A stretch of DNA of 64,000 nt from an uncultured Pseudohongiella sp. (GCA_951812715.1 OX638323.1:372001-436000); one strand, 5' to 3'; counted from the first letter of the stretch, positions 1 through 9,804 are shown. The notes: a model not told the origin generated them from the sequence alone. A program made the numbers and translations.

Positions 1-114
1 CTGCACCAGCACCTCGCCGGGAGGAAGCTGATCGACCTCGCGGCTGACTATCCGGCCGCTGAACTTGCCACTTTCGCTTTCGAAGACTTCCCAGGCTTGA
101 AAACCGTTAGACAT
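1..114 (-). CDS. Partial N-terminus of AcuI/YhdH-type quinone/acrylyl-CoA reductase
   Basis: The window cuts this gene, leaving 38 codons. The visible N-terminus (MSNGFQAWEVFESESGKFSG, then a Q-L-P-P-G-E-V-L-V segment) matches the opening beta strands of the YhdH/AcuI zinc-free medium-chain reductases, where a D/E-x-L-P-x-G-(D/E)-V-x-V strand precedes the S-x-N-Y-K-D motif. The start lies 13 bp after the sohB stop on the same strand, so the two are probably co-transcribed. The family reduces acrylyl-CoA or quinone-like enones with NADPH. The identification rests on a short fragment and is tentative. Confidence 0.55.
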   Translation of the reverse strand, partial: MSNGFQAWEVFESESGKFSGRIVSREVDQLPPGEVLVQ

Positions 115-127
115 CGGATCCTCGCTG

Positions 128-1198
128 CTATTGCAGATTGGAATTGATCGGGGTGTTGAACCATTTCAACAGCAGCCGGTCCATGGCGGCGTACAAGGCC
201 TTGCTCAACCTTGCGTAAGCCGGTTTGCGGATCACGTATTCGACTTCGTACACTTTGTGATCCTCGCAGGCAGCCACGATACATTCGTCGCTGGTGCTGA
301 TCTCGTCGATCAATTGCAAATCCTTTGCCTGGATGCCAACCCAGGTTTCGCCGGTGGCGATGCGCTCCAGGTCCACCACCGGACGATGATCCTTGACCCA
401 GTTCTTGAACAAATCATGAATCGTATCGACGTCTTCCTGCACCTTGTCCCGGGCTTTCTGAGTGACCTCGCCGAAAGTGGTCAAAGTGCGTTTGAACTCG
501 CCCGCGGTAATGATTTCGTAATCGATTTCCTTGCGTTGCAGCGCACGGTAAAAATTGGGCATCTGCACGAGCACGCCGATAGAACCGATCACCGCGAAGG
601 GCGCGGCAATCAATTTATCCGCCAGACAGGCCATCATGTAACCGCCGCTTGCCGCCACCTTGTCGACACAGATCGTGAGCTGGATGTTCCGATTCTTGAT
701 GCGAATCAGTTGCGACGATGCCAGGCCATAGGCATGCACCATGCCGCCGGGGCTTTCCAGGCAAAGCAATACTTCGTCCGATTCGCCGGCGACGGACAGC
801 AACGCCGTGATTTCCTCGCGCAATGAGGCCACCTTGCCCGCCGCGATATCTCCCTTGAAGCGCAACACAAACGTGCGCTTATCGGTTTCGGGTTCCCGCT
901 CCGGATCGGCCGCCGTGGCTTTCGCCTGTTGCTTGCGTTCCTTTTCGGCCTTCTTCCGCTCCGCTTTCTCCGATTTGCTCAATTGCTTGAGTTGCGCCTT
1001 GTTCAATACGCTGGAGCGCAAAACGTCCCGCAATTCGTCCACATGGCGGTTGAGTTCGGTTACCTTGATCCGGCCGCGCTTGTCGCCGCGCCGCTTGCCG
1101 CCGGCGGCGGCCACCGCGCCGATGACCAGCATGATGGCGATTACAACGGTCGCGGCCTTGGCCAGAAACATGCCATATTCAATCAGGTATTCCACCAA
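128..1198 (-). CDS. sohB: Inner-membrane serine protease SohB (S49 family)
   Basis: The 356-residue protein has an N-terminal membrane helix (residues about 10-33), a charged lysine/glutamate-rich linker (about 65-107) and an S49 peptidase domain. The catalytic dyad is visible: Ser184 in the A-A-S-G-G-Y motif and Lys236 in A-G-E-F-K-R-T-L. Length and layout match E. coli SohB rather than the larger SppA. The active domain should face the periplasm and act on membrane or exported peptides. It precedes the acuI-like fragment by 13 bp and follows nudC by about 60 bp on the same strand. Confidence 0.93.
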   Translation of the reverse strand: MVEYLIEYGMFLAKAATVVIAIMLVIGAVAAAGGKRRGDKRGRIKVTELNRHVDELRDVLRSSVLNKAQLKQLSKSEKAERKKAEKERKQQAKATAADPEREPETDKRTFVLRFKGDIAAGKVASLREEITALLSVAGESDEVLLCLESPGGMVHAYGLASSQLIRIKNRNIQLTICVDKVAASGGYMMACLADKLIAAPFAVIGSIGVLVQMPNFYRALQRKEIDYEIITAGEFKRTLTTFGEVTQKARDKVQEDVDTIHDLFKNWVKDHRPVVDLERIATGETWVGIQAKDLQLIDEISTSDECIVAACEDHKVYEVEYVIRKPAYARLSKALYAAMDRLLLKWFNTPINSNLQ

Positions 1199-1260
1199 TT
1201 CACCCCACTTGGATCATTTATTGGACCGGCCCCGAATTGTGCCTTCAAACGTACCCGGAT

Positions 1261-2067
1261 TCAAAGCGCCTCAGCCAGCGAGCGCCGATATTCCCGAATC
1301 AGCCTGCCTGCCACCGATATGTCGGCTGAAGGCGTGTTCGGCAATGCATCGACCTTGAACCATCCGGCGTCTTCGATCTCGTTCGGATCCGGAACGATAT
1401 CGCCCGCCCTGTAATTCGCCAGAAAGCCGAGCATTAACTGGGAAGGAAACGGCCAGGATTGACTTTCCACGTAGCGGATATTATCGACTTCAACACCCGC
1501 CTCTTCCCGGACCTCGCGTGCGACGGTCTGTTCGGGGGTCTCGCCGACCTCCATGAAACCCGCCAAGCAACTATAAAAGCTGGCGCGATAGCGGGCGCTG
1601 CGCGCCAGCAGGACCTCGTTGCCCCGCGTTACCAGCACGATTACGCAAGGATTGATACGCGGAAAGAACTGGTATGAGCAAGTCGAGCATTGCAGAACGC
1701 TGCCGTTTTCGGACAATGTCGTAGCAGAGCCGCAAATTCCGCAAAATTGATGGGTCCGGCGCCAATGGAGAAGTTGCCGCGCCTTCGACAGTAGCGCCAA
1801 ATCCGCGTCGGTTTCGCTGAACAACAGAGAACGCAGGGATCTGCTTTCAAATTTCGTTTCCGTGCCCAGTTCGGCCGCGAAATGAATGCGCCCGTCCATG
1901 GTTTCGACGGATACCAGCAAGGCATCGTCCAGCAAGGGCTTCGCGGTGTGCGGAGACCAGAATATCTTGTCGCCGTCGATCACGAGCCGATCCTCCCGGA
2001 ACAACATCAGCCTGGCTGAATCAGGCAACTGCCGGAAGCGGGATGCTTGAGACGCTCGCTGGGCCAT
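1261..2067 (-). CDS. nudC: NADH pyrophosphatase / RNA deNADding enzyme NudC
   Basis: This is a Nudix hydrolase of 268 residues that cleaves NADH to NMNH and AMP and, in the known family, removes NAD caps from RNA. The order of motifs is diagnostic. A zinc-binding site comprises Cys109, Cys112, Cys127 and Cys130. The Nudix box is complete at about 170-192 (G-x5-E-x7-R-E-V-x-E-E-x-G), and the NudC-specific S-Q-S-W-P-F-P-S motif is at about 202-209. Length fits E. coli NudC (257 residues). It lies between the antiporter gene and sohB, all on the minus strand. Confidence 0.95.
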   Translation of the reverse strand: MAQRASQASRFRQLPDSARLMLFREDRLVIDGDKIFWSPHTAKPLLDDALLVSVETMDGRIHFAAELGTETKFESRSLRSLLFSETDADLALLSKARQLLHWRRTHQFCGICGSATTLSENGSVLQCSTCSYQFFPRINPCVIVLVTRGNEVLLARSARYRASFYSCLAGFMEVGETPEQTVAREVREEAGVEVDNIRYVESQSWPFPSQLMLGFLANYRAGDIVPDPNEIEDAGWFKVDALPNTPSADISVAGRLIREYRRSLAEAL

Positions 2068-2093
2068 GCCGGCGAAACCCGTGGATGATCAAT

Positions 2094-2130
2094 CCGCGGG
2101 TCGGCGGCGCGCATGGCCGCCGACCCGCGG
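2094..2130 (-). terminator. Strong GC-rich stem-loop between antiporter gene and nudC
   Basis: A perfect 15-bp stem (arms 2094-2108 and 2116-2130, beginning CCGCGGGTCGGCGGC) closes a 7-nt loop. It starts 8 bp past the antiporter stop codon. There is no downstream T-run on the minus strand, so it is not a classical intrinsic terminator. It may stabilise the mRNA 3' end, attenuate, or act with Rho. Confidence 0.5.
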
Positions 2131-2138
2131 GAAGTTTG

Positions 2139-3500
2139 TTACTCCGCCGGGAGTAGTGGTATTTCCCGCAGCGGACTTTCGAAGAAGCCCCAGAACAGCC
2201 ACATGATGATGGTGCAGGTAATCAGGGTCAGTAACATTACCGGCAAACCCTTGCGGAACCATAGCCCCGGCGTGATCGCCAGACTCGGGTCGCCCTGATC
2301 CTTGGCCATCTTTTCGGAAATGGAAACGATGAACACATTGGCGGTGGAACCGAGATGGGTGCCGTTGCCGCCCATGCCGACGCCGGCCGCCAGACCCCAC
2401 AGCAAGGGGGTTACGTTGACGCCCTGGGCGTCCATGCCGACGAGAATCGGCAGCATCGCCGCGGTAAAGGGGATATTGTCGATCGCGGCCGAGAGAATCG
2501 CCGAAATCCACATCAGCAGCAAGGTGGCCATCAGCAGATCATTCTGGGCATAAGGAATGACGAATTGACCGATGAATTGCAGGAACTGACTATGTTCGAC
2601 GCCGCCGACGATGATGAACAGGCAGGCGAAGAACATCAGCAGCGCGAGCTCGGTGCGGGCGAAGGACTCCTCCATGTCCAGCTTGTTGCCGATGATCGCC
2701 AATCCGGCAAGGCCCAGGGCGGAAACGAACCAGGGTTCCCAGTTCAGCATCCTGTGCGCCATGAAACCGACCACCATGATGCCAAGTATCGCCAGCGCGC
2801 CATACCAGGTGCGCGGGTCCACGAGTTGCTCGCGATCTTCAAGGTTCAACGGATGCGGCTTGACCGCCAGTTCCTCGCGGAACAGGTAACGCAGAAAGAA
2901 TAGGATGACGAGCCAGGCCACCAACACCATCAAGAACATGTGTTGGGCAAATTCGTTGAAACTGATATTGAATTCGGAGCCGATCATGATATTGGGCGGA
3001 TCCCCTACCAGAGTCGCCACCCCGCCGGTATCGGACAACAGCGCCGCCGCCAGCAGAAAGGGAATGGCGTTGATGCGCATGGATTGGCAGATCAGAATGA
3101 TGAGCGGGCCGAAAATGACAACCGTGGTGACATTATCGAGCAACAGCGAAAGCACGGTTACCAGCGTGCCCATCAAGGCCAGTAGCAGGAACAGGCGTCC
3201 AGCGCTGAAATCGGCGACCCAATACGCCAGTTGCTGGAAGCCGCCGGTGGGAATCATGATGGCGACGATGGTCATCATGCAGCCAAGTAGCAGGATCACG
3301 TTCCAATCGATCGCCTCGACCGCGCCATGGGGATCGTAAAAACCCATGACATTGCCAACCACGACCATTACCGCGGCGCCGATCATGGCGCATTTGACCC
3401 GGTGCACGCCGTGAATTCCTTCGGTAAAAATGGCGATAAAGGTGACCGCCAGCAGAATGCCGGAAACCAGCATGTCATTGTTCCAAGTGAGCGTTTCCAT
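2139..3500 (-). CDS. NhaD/ArsB-type ion transporter (Na+/H+ antiporter-like permease)
   Basis: This is a very hydrophobic 453-residue protein with about 11-12 predicted membrane helices, typical of the ion transporter superfamily that contains NhaD Na+/H+ antiporters, ArsB and the human P protein. Two family signatures are visible. One is L-L-L-D-N-V-T-T-V in the first half, followed by G-D-P-P-N-I-M-I-G. The other is A-I-D-N-I-P-F-T-A-A-M in the second half, the internal pseudo-repeat of the same hairpin. The substrate cannot be fixed from sequence; sodium/proton exchange is the usual role of the D-N-(V/I)-type members. It is probably transcribed alone and ends at the hairpin before nudC. 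Confidence 0.8.
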   Translation of the reverse strand: METLTWNNDMLVSGILLAVTFIAIFTEGIHGVHRVKCAMIGAAVMVVVGNVMGFYDPHGAVEAIDWNVILLLGCMMTIVAIMIPTGGFQQLAYWVADFSAGRLFLLLALMGTLVTVLSLLLDNVTTVVIFGPLIILICQSMRINAIPFLLAAALLSDTGGVATLVGDPPNIMIGSEFNISFNEFAQHMFLMVLVAWLVILFFLRYLFREELAVKPHPLNLEDREQLVDPRTWYGALAILGIMVVGFMAHRMLNWEPWFVSALGLAGLAIIGNKLDMEESFARTELALLMFFACLFIIVGGVEHSQFLQFIGQFVIPYAQNDLLMATLLLMWISAILSAAIDNIPFTAAMLPILVGMDAQGVNVTPLLWGLAAGVGMGGNGTHLGSTANVFIVSISEKMAKDQGDPSLAITPGLWFRKGLPVMLLTLITCTIIMWLFWGFFESPLREIPLLPAE

Positions 3501-3662
3501 GTACCTTGATCCTCTTTAGGGGAAATGAACCGACGTGCCGGCTATGCGCGGCGATATCGCCGGTCGTGTTTTGGCTTTTCCGCGCGCAAAACGGGGCAGA
3601 TGGTATAGTCTTTGCGAGGGGCGTTCAATAGCGATTGCGGCCACGGGAACGATAGCCGCGGG

Positions 3663-4385
3663 CTAACGGCTTTCTTGCTCCAGCCGCAACCACAAACAGC
3701 CGCTGTTCGACAATTCGTCGATCTTCTCCAGTAGCGCCCGATGAGCCGCCCGCTCCTCATCCGTCGGCGGAAACGCGGCCAGCTCAGCACCGGAGAAGTC
3801 CGCCGGGCGGTGCGTCGCCGTCGCCGGGCGCACAGCGCGGGACTCTTCTCCCAGCAGCAGGCTGATCTGACCGCCGGTCATCGCCAGATAGACTTGAGCC
3901 AGCAATTGGGCGTCAAGCAATGCGCCATGCTTTTCCCGCGCGCTTGCATCGATTGCATAGCGCTTGCACAAACTGTCAAGGCTGTTGCGCTGACCCGGAT
4001 GCTTGGACTTCGCCATCTGCCAGGTATCGGTGACTTCGCACACCGCCTCCAGCCTGGTGACCGCCGAAGGCGTCAAGGACAGTTCGTTCTCCAGAAAACC
4101 GACATCAAACGCGGCGTTGTGCATGATGAGTTCAGATGCGGCAACGAACTCGATGAGTTCGGCTTCGATTTCGGCGAACGCCGGTTTGCCGACAAGATCC
4201 TCTTCGCTGATGCCGTGCACTCTGTACGCGTCCGGATCGATACTTCGGCCGGGATTGACCATGCGGTGAAACTCGCGTCCCGTCAGCCGCCGGTTTTCGA
4301 TTTCCACACAGCCGATTTCGATTATCCGGTGACCTTCCTTGAGTTCGCGGCCGGTGGTTTCGGTGTCAAGCGCCACAATACGCAT
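3663..4385 (-). CDS. dnaQ: DNA polymerase III epsilon subunit (3'-5' proofreading exonuclease)
   Basis: A 240-residue DEDDh exonuclease that proofreads replication as part of the Pol III core. Exo I is D7-x-E9 in A-L-D-T-E-T-T-G. Exo II is M-H-N-A-A-F-D-V-G-F. Exo III has the catalytic His and Asp in E-K-H-G-A-L-L-D-A-Q-L-L. A Q-I-S-L-L-L sequence after the exonuclease domain fits the beta-clamp binding motif, and the C-terminal tail is the usual alpha-binding region. It lies 18 bp downstream of rnhA on the same strand, the classic rnhA/dnaQ neighbourhood, but co-directional here rather than divergent as in E. coli. Confidence 0.97.
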   Translation of the reverse strand: MRIVALDTETTGRELKEGHRIIEIGCVEIENRRLTGREFHRMVNPGRSIDPDAYRVHGISEEDLVGKPAFAEIEAELIEFVAASELIMHNAAFDVGFLENELSLTPSAVTRLEAVCEVTDTWQMAKSKHPGQRNSLDSLCKRYAIDASAREKHGALLDAQLLAQVYLAMTGGQISLLLGEESRAVRPATATHRPADFSGAELAAFPPTDEERAAHRALLEKIDELSNSGCLWLRLEQESR

Positions 4386-4403
4386 TCCGTTCTCTCCTTC
4401 TAT

Positions 4404-4847
4404 TCAATTTGCTTGCAGTTCGTCTATGCCGCGGTTGGCCAGCCGATCCGCCTTTTCGTTTTCGGGATGACCGCTATGGCCCTTGACCCACCGCCAATTC
4501 AATTCGTGTTCCTGCGCCAACCGGTCGAGCCGCTCCCACAAGTCCCGGTTCAGCACGGGCTTTTTCGCCGCGGTTTTCCAGTTCCGCTTTTTCCAGCCAT
4601 CCAGCCACTCGGTGATGCCTTGCAGCACATATTTCGAATCGGTAGTGATCCGCACCTGGCATGGCCGCTTGAGTTCCTTCAGTCCCATGATCACCGCGGT
4701 CAACTCCATGCGGTTGTTGGTTGTCTCGGGCTCTCCGCCATATAGCTCCCGCTCGATATCGCCATAACGCAGCAACACGCCCCAACCGCCCTTGCCGGGA
4801 TTTCCCCGGCAAGCGCCATCGGTATACAGCTCAACGCTTTTCCCCAT
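4404..4847 (-). CDS. rnhA: Ribonuclease HI
   Basis: A 147-residue RNase H that degrades the RNA strand of RNA-DNA hybrids. Catalytic acidic residues align with E. coli: Asp10 in Y-T-D-G-A-C, Glu48 in N-R-M-E-L-T and Asp70 in T-T-D-S-K-Y-V. The last Asp and the flexible-loop His lie in [14 protein letters not shown]. It sits 6 bp after the methyltransferase and 18 bp before dnaQ, so the three appear to form one minus-strand operon. Confidence 0.97.
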   Translation of the reverse strand: MGKSVELYTDGACRGNPGKGGWGVLLRYGDIERELYGGEPETTNNRMELTAVIMGLKELKRPCQVRITTDSKYVLQGITEWLDGWKKRNWKTAAKKPVLNRDLWERLDRLAQEHELNWRWVKGHSGHPENEKADRLANRGIDELQAN

Positions 4848-4853
4848 GCTGAA

Positions 4854-5681
4854 TCAAGGCTTCCGGAATCGCGCGCCGCGGCCTTCGATCGCAACCATGG
4901 TTCCGGAGCGGGCGCGCAAGGGTAGCCATTTATCCATGACCGGCCTGATCGGCGCCACCTGATTGACGCACAGAACGATATAAGCGCCGCCGAAGGGTGA
5001 ATTGATCCTTTGCCCGATGCGCTCCCAACCACGAGCGAATCTGAGCAGGGGTTTCATACGCACCGGGAAAAAATGCAGCCCGTAACGAATGGTGTCGACT
5101 CGCAGGTCAAGCAGCCGCAGCCAGTCGGCCACTCTTCCCGGAGCGATAAAACGCCCTCCCCAGGGAATGCCGGTGCGGCGCCGGAACAATCGCCACAAAC
5201 CCCAACTGCTATAGGGATTGAATCCAACAATGAGCATTCTGCCGCCGGGGCGCAGCACCCGGCTCGCCTCCCGCAACAGCCGATGGCTGTCGCTGGCGAA
5301 ATCGAGCGCGTGATAGAGCACTACGGCGTCCACGCTGTCCGCGGCCAAGGGTAATTCTTCCGCGTTAGCTACAGCCAATCCGGATTTTGGCCGATAGCAA
5401 TGGGAAAATCGGATTTTGTGATACAGGGAACTGTCTTCGATGAAGGATCGATTGCCGGAACCGCCGAGTTGCAGAATTCGATAGCCGAACAATTGTTTAA
5501 GCAGCGGCTTTACCACCTGCGCCTCGGCGCGCGCGGTCGCCGAACCTTGGGATGAGCGAAACCAGTCATCAATCAGTTCCGCCAACCGCTGCGGCGACAT
5601 TGCGGTTTCCGGCCGCTGCGCGGCGTTCAACTTCCGCCTCCTTCGCCCCGAACCACTATCGTCGGCGGAATTGTACTGCAT
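4854..5681 (-). CDS. Class I SAM-dependent methyltransferase (YafS-like)
   Basis: A 275-residue protein with a Methyltransf_11-type core. A nucleotide-binding glycine loop (L-Q-L-G-G-S-G) comes first, then the acidic strand and the V-D-A-V-V-L-Y-H-A-L-D-F segment. The motif R-P-G-G-R-M-L-I-V-G-F-N-P-Y-S follows. Position upstream of rnhA and divergent from gloB is that of yafS in enterobacteria, whose substrate is unknown. Translation could also begin at the internal Met of M-S-P-Q-R-L-A-E-L (about residue 28). It shares a 114-bp intergenic space with gloB. Confidence 0.8.
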   Translation of the reverse strand: MQYNSADDSGSGRRRRKLNAAQRPETAMSPQRLAELIDDWFRSSQGSATARAEAQVVKPLLKQLFGYRILQLGGSGNRSFIEDSSLYHKIRFSHCYRPKSGLAVANAEELPLAADSVDAVVLYHALDFASDSHRLLREASRVLRPGGRMLIVGFNPYSSWGLWRLFRRRTGIPWGGRFIAPGRVADWLRLLDLRVDTIRYGLHFFPVRMKPLLRFARGWERIGQRINSPFGGAYIVLCVNQVAPIRPVMDKWLPLRARSGTMVAIEGRGARFRKP

Positions 5682-5795
5682 GACAGCAACTTGTAATCAC
5701 TCCTCAAATCTATAACATGTCGCCATCGAAACAGTAACGCTGCCGCGTGAACTCGCGCATTCATCCGCTGCCCGCTTTCAAGGCTAATTAACTTC

Positions 5796-6575
5796 ATGAT
5801 TCCGCGAATCCATCCCTTACCGGCATTCAAGGACAATTATATCTGGACTCTGATCAGCAGCGACGGCGTCAGCGCCGGTGTCGTCGATCCGGGCGACGCG
5901 CGGCCGGTAATCGAATTCTTGACCGAAAACCGCCTGCGGCTCAGCGATATCCTGATCACTCATCACCACATGGATCATACCGGCGGCCTGGGCGAGTTGA
6001 TTGAAAAATACCAGCCCCGGGTTTTTGGTCCAGGCGGCATCAAGGGCATCGACCATATTCTTGAAGAAGGCGACCATGTCGAAGTGTTCGAGGTCGGCTT
6101 CCGCGTAATCGAAGTCCCCGGCCATACGCTGGACCATATCGCATTTGTCCACGACGGCGGCAGCCATGATACGCCCATTCTGTTTTGCGGAGATACCCTG
6201 TTCGCCGCGGGCTGCGGCCGGCTGTTCGAAGGCACTCCGCCGCAAATGCTCGGCTCGCTGCGCAAGCTCACGGCTCTGCCGCCGGCTACAGCGGTACATT
6301 GCGCACACGAATATACATTGGCCAATCTTGCTTTCGCCACTGCCGCCGAACCGCGGAATGTAAAGTTGCGGTCACGCATAAAGATTGAACAGGGCAAAAG
6401 AAATATCGGCCGGCCCACGCTTCCTTCCAATATTGAGCTGGAGCTGGCAACCAATCCATTCCTGCGCTGCGATCTCCCGGAGTTGGCTGCGAGCGCCATG
6501 CGGCGTCTAGGACGCCCCGCCAAGGATGAAATCGAGGTTTTTGCCGCAATTCGCAAATGGAAAGACAATTTCTGA
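5796..6575 (+). CDS. gloB: Hydroxyacylglutathione hydrolase (glyoxalase II)
   Basis: A 259-residue metallo-beta-lactamase-fold hydrolase that splits S-lactoylglutathione to lactate and glutathione in methylglyoxal detoxification. The two-metal site is present: T-H-H-H-M-D-H gives His56, His58, Asp60 and His61. Further ligands are the His in V-P-G-H-T-L-D-H, the Asp in F-C-G-D-T-L-F and the His in H-C-A-H-E-Y-T. The C-terminal HAGH substrate-binding region is complete. It overlaps the start of mltD by 19 bp, the same gene pair seen in E. coli. Confidence 0.96.
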   Translation: MIPRIHPLPAFKDNYIWTLISSDGVSAGVVDPGDARPVIEFLTENRLRLSDILITHHHMDHTGGLGELIEKYQPRVFGPGGIKGIDHILEEGDHVEVFEVGFRVIEVPGHTLDHIAFVHDGGSHDTPILFCGDTLFAAGCGRLFEGTPPQMLGSLRKLTALPPATAVHCAHEYTLANLAFATAAEPRNVKLRSRIKIEQGKRNIGRPTLPSNIELELATNPFLRCDLPELAASAMRRLGRPAKDEIEVFAAIRKWKDNF

Positions 6576-8224
6576 AATTAAAGCGCTGTTCCGGATCGTT
6601 TCGCTCCGCCGCTGCCTGCTTCCGCTGCTGCCTGCCGCTGGCCGCGATTTTGTCTGCCTGCGCTGTTTCACCACCGGCGCGCGATGCGGCCGACGGCGCG
6701 GAAATCGGTATGAACGAGATCGTTTCCGAGCCTGGGCCGCAATCGGCTGTGCGTGTTACAGGGTTGAGTTCGCCGCCGGGAGAAGGTTCCGCGGATTCTC
6801 TTTTTGACCTCGCTCCGGGTCATATCCAGGCTCCGGATCGGCCACCGCGATACACCGATTTGTGGAGCCGAATTTCCGCCGGTCTGCGGCTTCAGGAATA
6901 CTATGCGCGCCCGGAAGTGCGAGAACAATTGCGCTTGTTCGCCGGCAGGCCCGATTACTTCAAACTGGTAGGCGAACGCGCTCGTCCTTTTCTGCATAAC
7001 ATCGTACAGCAGATCGACCAACGCGATCTGCCGATGGAAATCGCGCTGATTCCCTTTGTCGAAAGCGGCTTCAATCCCCACGCCCAATCGCCAAAGGCGG
7101 CCACCGGCCCCTGGCAATTCATGGCCGCCACCGGACGCAGTCTTGGCTTGCGCGTGGACGAATGGTTTGATGGCCGCAGGGATCCGATTCAAGCTACGAC
7201 GGCGGCCCTGGACTATCTGGAAATCCAGCGGCAGCGGTTTCAAGACAATTGGCTGCTGGCCTTCGCCGCCTACAATTCCGGGCCGGCGACAGTAAACAGG
7301 GCCCTGCGGGCAACGGCGGCCGATGGTGGAGATATTGACTTCTGGGAACTGTCTCTGCCCACGGAGACCCGCATCCATGTCCCGCGGATACTGGCGCTTG
7401 CTTCAATTCTCGCGGGCGCTGGCGAGTTGGAATTCGCGCTGCCGGCAATCGCCGACGAAGCAGCGTTGCAACGGGTCGAAGTCGGCGTCGGCGCCAGTCT
7501 CTTGCTCGCCGCCGAGCTGGCTGGCCTTGAGCCGAAAATGCTGCGTGACCTGAATCCCGGCTTCCGGCAATGGTGGACACCGCCGGACGGAGGCCCCAAC
7601 TATCTGAATCTGCCCATGAAAAACGCGCAAGCTCTGCGACTTGCGCTGCAACAGGCGCCCGACGCCATTCAGGTCAATGCGGGCCGTTACCGGATACAGT
7701 CCGGCGATACCTTGAGTGGCATCGCCCGGACCAGGTCCATTCCCATTGAATTGCTGCGTTCGAGAAATGATCTGAGCGGCGACCTCATCGTAGCGGGCGA
7801 ATATCTCTGGATACCGAAAATCGGCCCCGAACCCATGAATCAACTCGCCGCTGTAGCGCTTGCCGAGCCGATTGCGCCATTTCCAGAAGCGACGCCGGCG
7901 CTGCATACGGTGCGACCGGGAGACAGTCTGTGGGCTATCGCCCGCCGCTACCGGCTCAATGTGGATGCCCTGGCGCGGGAAAACGGAATCTCGCCTTCGG
8001 ATATCATACTGCCGGGCCAGCGATTACGACTTCTCGCGGCAGCGGGCAATGGCGCCGGGACGAGTGCGAAGAGTGACTTCTACCGGATCCTGCCGGGAGA
8101 CTCCCTGAGCCGGATTGCCGCGCGTTTCGACAAAACTCTTGAGGAAATTCTGTTCTGGAATTCACTCAAGGCCGATGAACTGATATTTCCGGGGCAAATG
8201 CTGCGAGTGGCCCCGCCAAACTAA
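6557..8224 (+). CDS. mltD: Membrane-bound lytic murein transglycosylase D with three LysM repeats
   Basis: A 555-residue lipoprotein that cleaves glycan strands of peptidoglycan to 1,6-anhydro ends. A hydrophobic leader ends in a lipobox L-S-A-C (Cys35). The SLT domain holds the catalytic Glu in P-F-V-E-S-G-F-N-P, followed by A-A-T-G-P-W-Q-F-M and the A-F-A-A-Y-N-S-G-P signature. Three LysM peptidoglycan-binding repeats follow at about residues 375-422, 449-496 and 509-554, each opening with the G-D-(T/S)-L pattern. E. coli MltD is usually described with two, so three is slightly extended. It overlaps gloB by 19 bp. Confidence 0.95.
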   Translation: MERQFLKLKRCSGSFRSAAACFRCCLPLAAILSACAVSPPARDAADGAEIGMNEIVSEPGPQSAVRVTGLSSPPGEGSADSLFDLAPGHIQAPDRPPRYTDLWSRISAGLRLQEYYARPEVREQLRLFAGRPDYFKLVGERARPFLHNIVQQIDQRDLPMEIALIPFVESGFNPHAQSPKAATGPWQFMAATGRSLGLRVDEWFDGRRDPIQATTAALDYLEIQRQRFQDNWLLAFAAYNSGPATVNRALRATAADGGDIDFWELSLPTETRIHVPRILALASILAGAGELEFALPAIADEAALQRVEVGVGASLLLAAELAGLEPKMLRDLNPGFRQWWTPPDGGPNYLNLPMKNAQALRLALQQAPDAIQVNAGRYRIQSGDTLSGIARTRSIPIELLRSRNDLSGDLIVAGEYLWIPKIGPEPMNQLAAVALAEPIAPFPEATPALHTVRPGDSLWAIARRYRLNVDALARENGISPSDIILPGQRLRLLAAAGNGAGTSAKSDFYRILPGDSLSRIAARFDKTLEEILFWNSLKADELIFPGQMLRVAPPN

Positions 8225-8237
8225 AGGCTGCAATGAC

Positions 8238-9800
8238 ATGGCTGAAATCAGCGTGACCGCCCCCGCCGCGAGCGGGGAATTTCTGGGCCACCCGAATGGG
8301 CTGGTGGTTTGTTTCTTCACCGAGATGTGGGAGCGTTTCAGCTATTACGGCATGCGCGCTCTGCTGATATTTTATCTTACCCAGCACTTCCTGTTCTCTG
8401 ACGAAGTCGCCACCGGCATCTATGCGGCATATATCTCCCTGGTCTATATCACGCCAGTGCTGGGGGGAGTTATCGCCGACCGCTATCTGGGAGCGAAGCG
8501 GGCGGTAGTGCTAGGCGCGGTCCTGCTGATTGCCGGCCATACCGGCATGGCCTTTGAGGGTAATCCGGCGCTCGAGGTCATGGTTGACGGTGAACTGGTG
8601 GTTGAGCGCAATCCGGTCTACCTGCAGATTTTCTACTTTTCGCTGGCCCTGATCATCATGGGCGTTGGATTCCTGAAAGCCAATATTTCCACTCTGGTTG
8701 GTTCCCTGTATGCGAAAAACGACGCTCGTCGCGATGCAGGCTTTACGCTGTTCTATATGGGCATCAATATCGGCGCCCTGCTCGGCGCTCTGATTTGCGC
8801 GACACTGCTGCAATATGGCGGCTTCAGTTGGGGATTCGGCGCCGCCAGCATCGGCATGCTGGCGGGTCTCGTGGTATTTATCTTCGGCCAGCACCTGCTC
8901 GGCGAGGCAGGCGAACCGAATAACCCTGAATTATTGAAGAGAAAGCTGGTCCCTGGAATCAATACCGAGTGGCTGATTTATCTTTTGTCACTAGCGGGCG
9001 TACTGGTTTTCTGGCAATTGATGCAATATCGGGATCTGGTCGGTGGTTTGCTAGCGTTTTTTCTGGTGTTGATGACCGTGTTAGTCATGGGCTACAGCTT
9101 TCTCAAATGTGAGCGCGAAGACCGCAACCGGATGCTGGTCTGCCTGTTTCTGATGAGCTATCAGATTGTATTCTGGAGTCTGTTCGAACAAACGGGTTCG
9201 TCGCTGAACCTCATGGCCGACCGCAATGTAGATCGCGTGATATTTGGCTTCGAATTGCATGCTTCGATGTTCCAGTCGGTAAACTCATTTTTCATCATTA
9301 CGCTGGCGCCCCTGTTTGGCATCATGTGGGTGTATCTCAACCGAAGGGGGGTGGAGCCGGCAACACCGATGAAATTCGCCCTGTCCCTGATTCAGTTGGG
9401 GCTGGGCTTTCTGCTGCTGGTTTATGGCGCTTCGCGAGCGGAGGATCCAACTCAGGTGGCCTTGATCTGGCTGATCCTGCTTTATCTGCTGCACACAATG
9501 GGCGAATTGTGCATTTCACCGGTGGGACTGTCGATGACGACCAAACTTTCGGTGCCCTCCGTGGTCGGCATGATGATGGGCTGCTGGTTCCTGGCTTTGG
9601 CCGCGGGAAATTTTGTCTCCGGGCGAATCGCGGCCATGACCGGGTCGGACACGGTCGGCGGCGAAGTAGTTGACGCCGGAGCAGCGTTGGCAACCTATAT
9701 TGATGTATATTCCACCGCGGGTTGGTACAGCATCGGCTTCGGCGTGCTGGCAATGCTGCTCGCGCCGGTTCTCAAACATTTCATGCACGGAGTCAGATGA
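8238..9800 (+). CDS. Proton-dependent oligopeptide transporter (POT/PTR family)
   Basis: A 520-residue major-facilitator protein importing di- and tripeptides with protons. The family signature E-x-x-E-R-F-x-Y-Y-G is intact at residues 29-38, where the two Glu and the Arg form the proton/peptide coupling site. The second PTR motif ([12 protein letters not shown]) follows at about 170-185. It begins 13 bp after mltD and ends 4 bp before fabI, so it may be co-transcribed with either; there is no separate promoter that I can see. Confidence 0.93.
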   Translation: MAEISVTAPAASGEFLGHPNGLVVCFFTEMWERFSYYGMRALLIFYLTQHFLFSDEVATGIYAAYISLVYITPVLGGVIADRYLGAKRAVVLGAVLLIAGHTGMAFEGNPALEVMVDGELVVERNPVYLQIFYFSLALIIMGVGFLKANISTLVGSLYAKNDARRDAGFTLFYMGINIGALLGALICATLLQYGGFSWGFGAASIGMLAGLVVFIFGQHLLGEAGEPNNPELLKRKLVPGINTEWLIYLLSLAGVLVFWQLMQYRDLVGGLLAFFLVLMTVLVMGYSFLKCEREDRNRMLVCLFLMSYQIVFWSLFEQTGSSLNLMADRNVDRVIFGFELHASMFQSVNSFFIITLAPLFGIMWVYLNRRGVEPATPMKFALSLIQLGLGFLLLVYGASRAEDPTQVALIWLILLYLLHTMGELCISPVGLSMTTKLSVPSVVGMMMGCWFLALAAGNFVSGRIAAMTGSDTVGGEVVDAGAALATYIDVYSTAGWYSIGFGVLAMLLAPVLKHFMHGVR

Positions 9801-9804
9801 AATC

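Noticed and set aside
9670..9804. Upstream extension of fabI
   Set aside because: It overlaps the transporter gene and is not conserved; the standard FabI N-terminus begins at 9805.
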